This document shows, piece after piece, positions 57,015 to 64,000 of a DNA stretch of 64,000 bases. Below the pieces are notes generated by a model, which saw only the letters and a program-made list of their open reading frames with translations, was not told the origin of the DNA and ran no database searches. The translations under genes were made by a program, and so were the position numbers. Origin of the DNA: Linnemannia hyalina (Eukaryota > Mortierellomycota > Mortierellomycetes > Mortierellales > Mortierellaceae); NCBI GenBank assembly GCA_019671135.1, contig JAHRHY010000006.1, positions 434,001 through 498,000 on the forward strand. Reading direction: 5' to 3'. Position 1 is the stretch's first letter; the number at the start of each line of letters is the position of its first letter.

Positions 57015-60000
57015 TTACGCCTTGGGACGACGAGAGAATATGGACGACGGTACTGAGTCATTCCTACTACCAGGACCTGACTCTGTAGCTCGTCGGGTAT
57101 CAGTAAAACTTGACAACGGCGTCCCACTTCTACTACTGCTGGTTGACGGTGCAGCAGTGATGCCTGCCTTCCTGGATGCAAGGTGTGCTGCAGCCTTTGT
57201 AAGGGCAGAGGGCATCCTGACAGAGGCATTGAGTGATGGGAGCTGGACTGAGGTTGCAACAGCTGGTACAGATGACCACGACGGCGTTGCAGATGCTGTT
57301 GTTGTACTAGGGCGGCTGTTTTTGTCGTTGTTGTTGATACGAGGGTTGAACGAGAGAGAGGGCACAACTGCAGTCGATGTTGGTGCTGATGTTGATGCAG
57401 CTGGCCTTGACGACAGGCTTTTGAAGGTAGTGTTGGGAGGCAGGGTCGCAGTAAAGTTGAACGGCTGAGACTTGGCAGCAGCCGCAAGTGTCGACGACGA
57501 AGATGTCACCGGCGTGACAGGAGTCTGCGAGCGAGGAGTCGCTGTGGACAGACTGGGATCATTGAACGATATCACAAACGGAGTCGGAGTAGATGTCGTA
57601 AACGTGCTGGAGGGTCCCGACCGTCCAGGCGTTGATGATCCAAGAGTCGTCGTAGGTTTCAACGACGACCCGTCTGCGGTTGCAACAACTAAAGTGGCCG
57701 TTGTCTGGCTCTGGCTCTCAAGCTGACCTGCCCTTGCTGCCCCCGCTACTGTAGAAGAGCCAAAAGCACCTCGAGGCATTCCCGGAACACCGAATGTCGG
57801 GAAAGAGTCCTTCGTGGCCTTGTGCGCTTTGTTGTTGTTGTTGCTGTTGCTGTGGTTGTTGTTGGTGCGAACCAGCTGTTCATCCTCTTCATCCTCTTCC
57901 AATGGCTCGTCCTCGTTAAACACAGTCGTGTTCTGGTTGCGTCTCCACTGTTCCTGAACTCGTCCTTGTTCAGGGACAGCGACACCATGCTCACCTTCGT
58001 CGTCATCATCATCCGGCACCTCAATCACAGTCGTCTTGGTCTTGTGTCTGACTGAGCGACCGTTGTTGAGCGTCGAGAAGGAAGGCAAGGGCGAAGTTGC
58101 TACACGTTTTCTAGAGCTGGCGCCCATAGTGGGTGTGGGTGTGGGCGAAGGTGGTGCTCGTACTGGTGCTCGTCCCCGTGTTAGTGCAGGTGCTGCCGCT
58201 GGTACAGATGGTGGCGGAGACACATCCAGGGTCCTGGTGGCTGGCTCCTTAACCGGCGAGAAGGACAAAAAGTCAACAACTTTATCCAGTCGGAAGGTTC
58301 GCTTACTCTCCTCAAACTCATCCTTGGCCCGCTGCAGCTCCTCGCGCTCCTTGCCAAGATCCAGACAGGCCTGTGTAAACCTTTTCCTCTCTTTGGCCAG
58401 ATCCTCACGCTGCTTCCGGATCTTGTCCTCCGCCTCGTCAATCTCTTGAAGTGTCATGTCAGACCTAATAGACAACCCACCAGAGGGAAAAAAAATGGAG
58501 CCATAGAAGGAAACACCAAGGAAATGTTAGAAGAACGGGTAAATGAATATATATTTCTAGAAAATATAGGTTTGAAAACACGCGCACTTGTTAGACTATC
58601 GCCTACCCTTCGACATTCAACTTGAGATCCTGCAGGCCGCCCAAAAAGTTGCCGCTCGAGAGATTGTCAATCATCTTTTGAGCACCCTGAACCAGCAGGG
58701 TCGAGTCCTCGAGCTCTAGCTGCAACTTTTCAATCTCTTTTTGCAGATCTTCGATCCTCTGGTCACGGACAACAATCTCACTCGGAGAGATGACAGGCTC
58801 GAGAGACGGCCGATGATCCCATTGGTCGCTCATCAACGTCAACGTGTCCCTAATCTCCGTCTCGATCCTGTCTTTCACCATCTCAAACGGTAGTCCATAT
58901 GCATTCTATATGTCGAACACAAAAAGATCTCGTTAGCAAACAATGCAAGCAAAACGGGGTTTCCGACAAGTCAAAGATGTATTGCAATCATGTCCAAGTT
59001 CAAATCCAAATCCGAGGCCTTACGTTGGTAGAGTTTTTCAGATTCGAGTGCTTCTTCAGCAACCCTTCCAGCTCCACTTGAACGGTATAAAGAGTCCTCC
59101 GTAATTGCTCGTTTTCTTCCACAATCTCATTCTCCTTGGTCTGCTGCTGCTCAATCACCTCTTTCAACAGCAGTTCGGCCTCGTTCGTATGAGTCTTCCC
59201 GTACAAGGGCCGTGGAACAGGGTTGAGGATAGTAATACCCCCGGGTATCGTTGACGACGAGCTATTGAACGACTGGCCTCTGCTGATCGACTTTTGCAGT
59301 TTCTCCTTTAGCGCATTCACTTCCTGTTCCTTTTTCCGCGACTCGTGCTAACATCAACAAACAATTGGAGCTGTGGTTAATATTTGAGGAACAACCTTTG
59401 ATCGATCAATTGACGTCTTGAAGGAGTGAAAACTTACAGCGTACTGCGTCTTTGAATACTGGAGGTTCGCTTTAGATGACTTGAGCTCCTCTCTAGTATA
59501 CCGATGTTTCTCCGCCTCGGCCTTGACTTCATCCTCTAGTCCACTACAATGTAAACGAGTTCCAGCAACTGTAGATTAGAACGTCGGTCTCCTGAGGTCA
59601 AAATTTGCAAAATACCAAAAGATCTGAAGACATATTCCTTACGCGACCCTGGCACTCAGCATGTCTGTTTCCCGCCCAGCCTTTTCCAGTTGTGTCTTTG
59701 TCGTGTTCTATCCCGAGAAAAAAAAGGATGAAGAGTAAATGGATTAGTCATTTCGCTTCCTGTTTGTAATACTACAAAACCGAAATTATCATTCCCGGTA
59801 TTGATACGCAATAGACTAGCAACTCACGAGGTTGTGGAGAGTGGTATCATAATCCTGAGAAAGCCTCCTCCAGTTCAAGTCCATCTCCTCCTTGTACTCC
59901 GAGTCTTTCTAAGAAAAAAAAACCAAAAAAGTGTACATGGTCAGCTGCATGGCGTCTCAATTGCTATCTATCATCTCCCTCCGTCAGTAATAAGAGCAAA

Positions 60001-60589
60001 GATAAACCACATTAATTGAATAATATACCAAGTGCTGCTGAAGGATCTTGTATAGGGCTGTGACTATCCTGGAAGCAGCATGCTTATCAGCGCCGATGAA
60101 CTGGAGGTTTGACGAGAAGCCGTGAATATTGAGCTGGTGGTTGATGTATGCGCTCGTTTGGTCATAGTTTTCCTCCGTGCAGAAATCATCCCTTTTGAAG
60201 AAGAGAGAGAGAGAGAGATAAACAAACAAACAAAGAAAAAAAAATACCGTTAGCCTTGCAGCTCGCCCCCTTCCCGACGGAAAACACAACGACACTGCCC
60301 GAGATGACTGAAAAAGAAAAAGACGTGTGCCTTACCCTGACCCTTGGTACAATGCAGGGTCGAGGGCTGCAAGCCGCTGGTTGAAGGGTATGCTGGGGAC
60401 GTAGTAGCTGCTTTCGTCCTGGCTCTGATCCGAGTCGTCGCTCCATCCGTTTGTGGTGTCATGGTGTGTCGCCGAGGTGTCAATAACAACCGTTTTTGAG
60501 GTGGACATTTTGTTCTTAAGGTTGCTTTTGCTGTTGATGCTTTTTAGGAGCGTTGAGCCTCGTCGTGTGCCCGTGTCTTTTGAGAACAT
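57015..60589 (-). CDS. ADIP/SSX2IP (Msd1-like) coiled-coil protein
   Basis: Probably a spindle-pole or microtubule-anchoring protein, by resemblance to afadin/alpha-actinin-binding proteins. Eight exons: 60589-60336, 60191-60029, 59908-59828, 59707-59643, 59543-59438, 59347-59024, 58905-58607 and 58464-57015. Introns have GTAAG- or GTATA-type donors and all phases agree; the product is 913 residues. Exon 2 holds the ADIP start (NYDQTSAYINHQLNIHGF, then RIVTALYKILQQH). Exons 3-7 form the continuing coiled coil (KDSEYKEEMDLNWRRL and onward). Exon 8 begins with another coiled coil (EIDEAEDKIRKQREDLAKER) and then a Ser/Thr/Pro-rich tail with an acidic stretch, ending in RRPKA. The tail roughly doubles the usual length. 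The first exon is low-complexity and its start is the least certain part. Confidence 0.78.
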
Positions 60590-61012
60590 TGTGCTGTTTT
60601 TGTGCGCGAGAGTCGTTGGTATAGGCAGCGATGATTAAGTTGGAAAGGAAAGAGAGAGAGAGAGAGAAAGAAAGAAAGACGGGGATGATGAATGCTGAAA
60701 CAGTAGAAGGAGAGAAGGACGAGGAGGACAGGGAAGAAGAGTGTTACGGAAAGGGGAGAGAGGAGAGAGTGTGAGTGCAAGAACGCGTTTGAAGTTGGTT
60801 CTGTGTTTGTGCTTTCATCCATGGTGTAAGGGAGCAGAGTGACTGCTCCTTCATTGAAATTTTACTTTGGCATCGCATCGAATATCACCCCCCATACTTG
60901 TGCCTGGCAGACTGGCGATCCATTCAAGAAGGGACACACTCACTCTTTTCTATGTCTATGTAATGGTTTATTATGGGGTAAAGATGAACTAGTAAACGAT
61001 GCCTTGTTGTTT
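60590..61012. other. intergenic
   Basis: Upstream region of the coiled-coil gene and 3' region of the b5 reductase gene. Purine-rich (GAGA) tract at 60645-60680. No gene seen. Confidence 0.5.
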
Positions 61013-62622
61013 TTAGAACTTGAAGACCTGGTCAGGCATCTTGGAGACAGCATTGACCTTATCGTATCCAAACTCCTGGGTGATCTTGGTCATAGCCGAG
61101 ATCATGGGGGGTGGGCCACACAACAAGACCTTGATATCCGACGCAGGTGCGGGCATGTGTTCCTTGATCATCTCTGCATTCACGAAACCCACTCCTCCAG
61201 TCCAGCCCTCGGGGGCATTGTTGAGCACATAGTGGACCCTGAACTGGGGGTGCTTTTGGGAGAGGAGGTCCAGTTCGGCCTTGAGGAGGATATCGTCCTC
61301 GTTCACATTTGCGAAAATGAAGTTGACCAGCGTCTTATCCTCTGGGTTTTTGACAATCGCTCTGATGATCTGTTTGTTTTGGTTGTAATGAGAAAGTGTT
61401 TGTTAGATCAAGTTATCGCCAATGGGGTAGCAATTGGGAAAGAGAGAGTAAAAGGATATCCAAGCAGCGATTGAAGAAAGAAGCAACTTCAAGCATTCGA
61501 GGAGAGAGAGAGAGAGAAAGCGAGCGACATGTGCAAGCAATTGAGAACGGGAAAGATAGCAAACCATATCCAATCCCCAATTGAGTAAAAAAAACACAAA
61601 GAGACGCACCTGGAGCATGGGGGTGATACCGGTACCACCACTAATCATACCAATGGCACGGCACATGTTGGGTGTATAGTTGAACTGTCCCTTGGGTCCA
61701 CGGACATTCACAGTGTCGCCAATGCTCAGGTCACTAAACATCCTTGAGATGTTTCCTTGAGGGTACGACTATTATTTCACAATAACAGAAAAAAGATATG
61801 TATGAGTGTGAGTGAGTGGCTAAAGTAAACAAGGGCGAGGATAGAAAGTGTAAAGTAAACAGAATATTCATGTGAGGGGAGGGGAGATCATAAAATCCTT
61901 TGGTTACCTTGATGCAGAGGACAAAGTGACCGAGGTCATCACTGGAGGAGGTGGGGGTGTAGCTACGCATGATCTCCTTGCCGTTGATGTTGGCCATGAT
62001 CGAGATATGCTGGCCGATGGGCAGGTTCAGCACATCGTCTTCGTTCGGCAACGCAAACTTGTACCTGAGAATTGTATGGTTGAAAAGTGATCGAAAAAAA
62101 ATATTTTGTGTGAGTGGAAAAATATGTGAAAAAAAAGCAGGGTTCATGCTTGCCTCAGCAAACAAACAGGCACAACGAAAAGGCCTTTTTCATTTACCAA
62201 GCAATCCTTATTTCCAACTGTGCATCCTTCCTGACTTACATGGCAGTGTTGGGACTGACAACGACCTTGTCCACCAGCTTGAATTTGCGGTATTCCTTTG
62301 CATCCAATGGCACGGCTAATTTGTTTCAACCGAAAAACAACAACAAATGGCGCAGAGGAGTAAGTATCCATAGTTCTCTGTGTGGACTCGTTTTGTCCTT
62401 CTACCCTGCACAAAGTCCTCCCTGCAAGTACTGCATACATTTGACGGCGACGGTCTTGGTGGTCTTAGTAGTGGTGGTAGTAGTAGTGGTCTTGGTAGAA
62501 GTCGAGGCAGTGTTGGAGTTGGTGTCCTTGTTTTTCTTCTTGAGGAGGCCTCCGAGGAAGTATGCGCTGACGAGGACGGCGCCGACGGTGGCAGCGATTG
62601 TTGAGGTCTTTGAGCTGGGCAT
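61013..62622 (-). CDS. CBR1: NADH-cytochrome b5 reductase
   Basis: FAD enzyme that passes electrons from NADH to cytochrome b5, feeding fatty-acid desaturation, elongation and sterol synthesis. Exons are 62622-62439, 62315-62240, 62064-61908, 61768-61610 and 61369-61013; the product is 310 residues, typical for fungal CBR1. An N-terminal membrane anchor (about residues 9-28) is followed by a Thr/Lys-rich linker. The FAD site is RSYTPTSS (about 120-127), then GPKGQFNY. The pyridine-nucleotide site is GGTGITPML (about 183-191). LLCGPPPMI and a C-terminal VFKF, the usual CBR1-type ending, follow. The donor of exon 4 is GTGCGT, slightly unusual. An outer-mitochondrial or ER location cannot be decided from sequence. 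Confidence 0.94.
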
Positions 62623-63401
62623 TATTAGGGTTGGAAGAGGTGTTGGGAGAAGGGTGAAGGGTGGAGGGTGAGGAAGAAGGGAGGAGAAGAGAAGGGAAGA
62701 GAAGAGAGGAAAAGAAGAAAGAAAGTGAAAGTGTCCGTGAGATGAAAAAGTAGAAAAGTAACGAACCTAAAAACTCTCATTCCTGCACTGTCCCGTCCCG
62801 TCCCTGTCATCCCCGACCGACTCTTCACTGAAGCGACCATCACGTATTTGGTCACCGACATGCCTCCACCTGCGCCGTTATGCTCCATCCACACTTCACC
62901 GTCGAACCCTCGAACGTATCCACTCCCCTGTTCCTTTGGATCAAGCCGACCAGACACCCCAATCGATATCCTAAAGGCCTTTTTCTCTGAAACAAACCCA
63001 CCCGCTCTCTTGGACCCCGCACTCTGGTGCACATTTCCCGTACTGTACTGCACTCCCAAACCCTATCTCATTCTCAATCGAGTTCAAGCATAACAAACAT
63101 GTACATCCGAATTTTCGTTTCCTTTGTCGGTTGGAGATTGTTCCCTCCCTTTTGCTCTAACTGCCGCATCGCAGCATCCTTTCGTCAGCATAGCCGAGCC
63201 GATAAAAAAAAATGATTTTTGTCATTCGGACCTCTCGGAGGAATGATATCTCCGTGCGATCTGTCGGTGACGACAACCTCTACCTATCCATTGCCTCCCA
63301 GTCTGGACACCTCTCCCTACACACCAAATCCAAACCCCCCCTCCCCCCCCCCACTCAATCCAACCCCTGCATCAATTACGTCTTGTGTCACGCCTCGTTT
63401 A
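62623..63401. other. intergenic, no firm gene
   Basis: Upstream region of the b5 reductase and downstream region of the endonuclease gene. An open minus-strand frame (63059-62625) of 144 codons has plausible composition for its first two thirds but no domain, and it runs into low-complexity sequence. A poly-C run lies near 63340-63352. Confidence 0.4.
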
Positions 63402-64000
63402 TTATTCACAGGAAGGTGATCCAGCTTTGCATGGGCTTCGCCTCTTTCGTTGTTTAGGCTGTTGCTTCTCTGCAGAATAGTCAATGCCTCCTGCTGCTGC
63501 TGCTGCTGCTGCTCCTGAGGGTCGCGGCATTGACCGCTCGACAGCTTCCTGGACAGCACGCCCCTTCCACTCAAACCAGGCCACAGCCTGCAACAGACAA
63601 TCGCTCAGATCATCCCGCTTCTGCTCCTGACTATACCATTCCCTCATCTCCGGACTGCACCGCACCCGGAACTTTGCCGGCAGCGACGACTCTGTCGTCA
63701 TACCGGTAGCGATGGTGTCCACGTGTTCCTTTTCGCCAGGGTTAGAATAGATCCAGTTGTCGACAATGGCTCTCGATTGAACCTTCTTGTGGCGGTAGGT
63801 CAGGTTCTTGGGGAGCTGTGTAGAAGGTATACTATCGATCCGGACAGACTTGCTTTCTTCTTTTCCCATCACATCGGACATGGTATCGTTCTCCTTTATA
63901 TCTGGCGCAGTGCCATCTAAGAAGAGTGCCTGCTTCTTCTTCCGATCGGAGGCAGAAGCCTTGGCGCCTGACGCCCCAATACCCCACCGAACCGCCACAG
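63402..64000 (-). CDS. CCE1: mitochondrial cruciform-cutting endonuclease (CCE1/Ydc2), C-terminal part
   Basis: Resolves Holliday junctions in mitochondrial DNA (RNase H-fold resolvase). The frame is open from the right window edge to a TAA at 63404-63402; about 198 residues are visible, and the N-terminus with its first acidic catalytic residues lies outside. KRDDLSDCLLQAVAWFEW, about 60 residues from the end, is the characteristic C-terminal catalytic segment with paired Asp. Upstream are a WGIGASGAKASASDRKKKQA stretch and a Lys/Arg-rich YRHKKVQSRAIVDNW segment. A run of eight Ala from a GCA repeat (about 63490) and a Lys/Arg tail follow the domain. The ATG at 63998 may be internal rather than the true start. 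Confidence 0.75.
   Translation of the reverse strand, partial: VAVRWGIGASGAKASASDRKKKQALFLDGTAPDIKENDTMSDVMGKEESKSVRIDSIPSTQLPKNLTYRHKKVQSRAIVDNWIYSNPGEKEHVDTIATGMTTESSLPAKFRVRCSPEMREWYSQEQKRDDLSDCLLQAVAWFEWKGRAVQEAVERSMPRPSGAAAAAAAGGIDYSAEKQQPKQRKRRSPCKAGSPSCE

Noticed and set aside
62625..63059. Minus-strand frame of 144 codons upstream of the b5 reductase gene
   Set aside because: No domain, ends in low-complexity sequence, and no splice link to the reductase; left as intergenic.

Overview
The window looks like nuclear DNA of an early-diverging filamentous fungus, most likely Mortierellomycotina (Mortierella or Linnemannia type). The genes are intron-bearing, with GTAAGT-like donors, CTAAC/CTAAT branch points and AG acceptors. 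Leaders are pyrimidine-rich and TATA boxes are clear. The housekeeping proteins are fungal. Several loci carry a multi-copy protein family whose cysteine-bearing middle motif and LDW-type leucine-rich C-terminus I associate with Mortierella proteomes. The genus is inferred, not proven.

Layout. The left third (1-24 kb) is accessory. A segment of about 3.4 kb occurs twice (1-3436 and 7688-11104). Each copy holds the 5' part of a minus-strand member of the expanded family plus its upstream flank. Between the copies lie an inverted-repeat element (3453-3717) and two decayed copies of a small cysteine-rich secreted peptide gene. At 14.4, 18.1 and 20.1-23.7 kb are three more family loci: a module-only relic, a short module-bearing gene, and a full-length pseudogene with point lesions. 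All five loci with the N-terminal module share a phase-2 first intron just after it.

The middle (25-46 kb) holds a GPI-anchored Kre9/Knh1-like wall protein, NADPH-cytochrome P450 reductase, a CST26/LCLAT1-like lysophospholipid acyltransferase, a DDHD phospholipase, a large single-exon family member with a His-rich N-terminus, and a mitochondrial thiamine pyrophosphate carrier. The right part (47-64 kb) holds another single-exon family member, a three-copy array of ML-domain lipid-binding genes (one intact, two decaying), nascent polypeptide-associated complex beta, an ADIP/SSX2IP-type coiled-coil protein, NADH-cytochrome b5 reductase, and the C-terminal part of a mitochondrial cruciform-cutting endonuclease at the edge.

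The lipid and redox genes fit together. P450 reductase and b5 reductase supply electrons to ER oxygenases and desaturases, while the acyltransferase and phospholipase remodel phospholipids. The two most striking observations are these. First, the N-terminal exon of the duplicated family gene has diverged to about 38% protein identity while the flanking DNA, and even its own intron, stayed similar. Second, the acyltransferase reading frame can be joined with canonical splice sites only through an apparent one-nucleotide exon.
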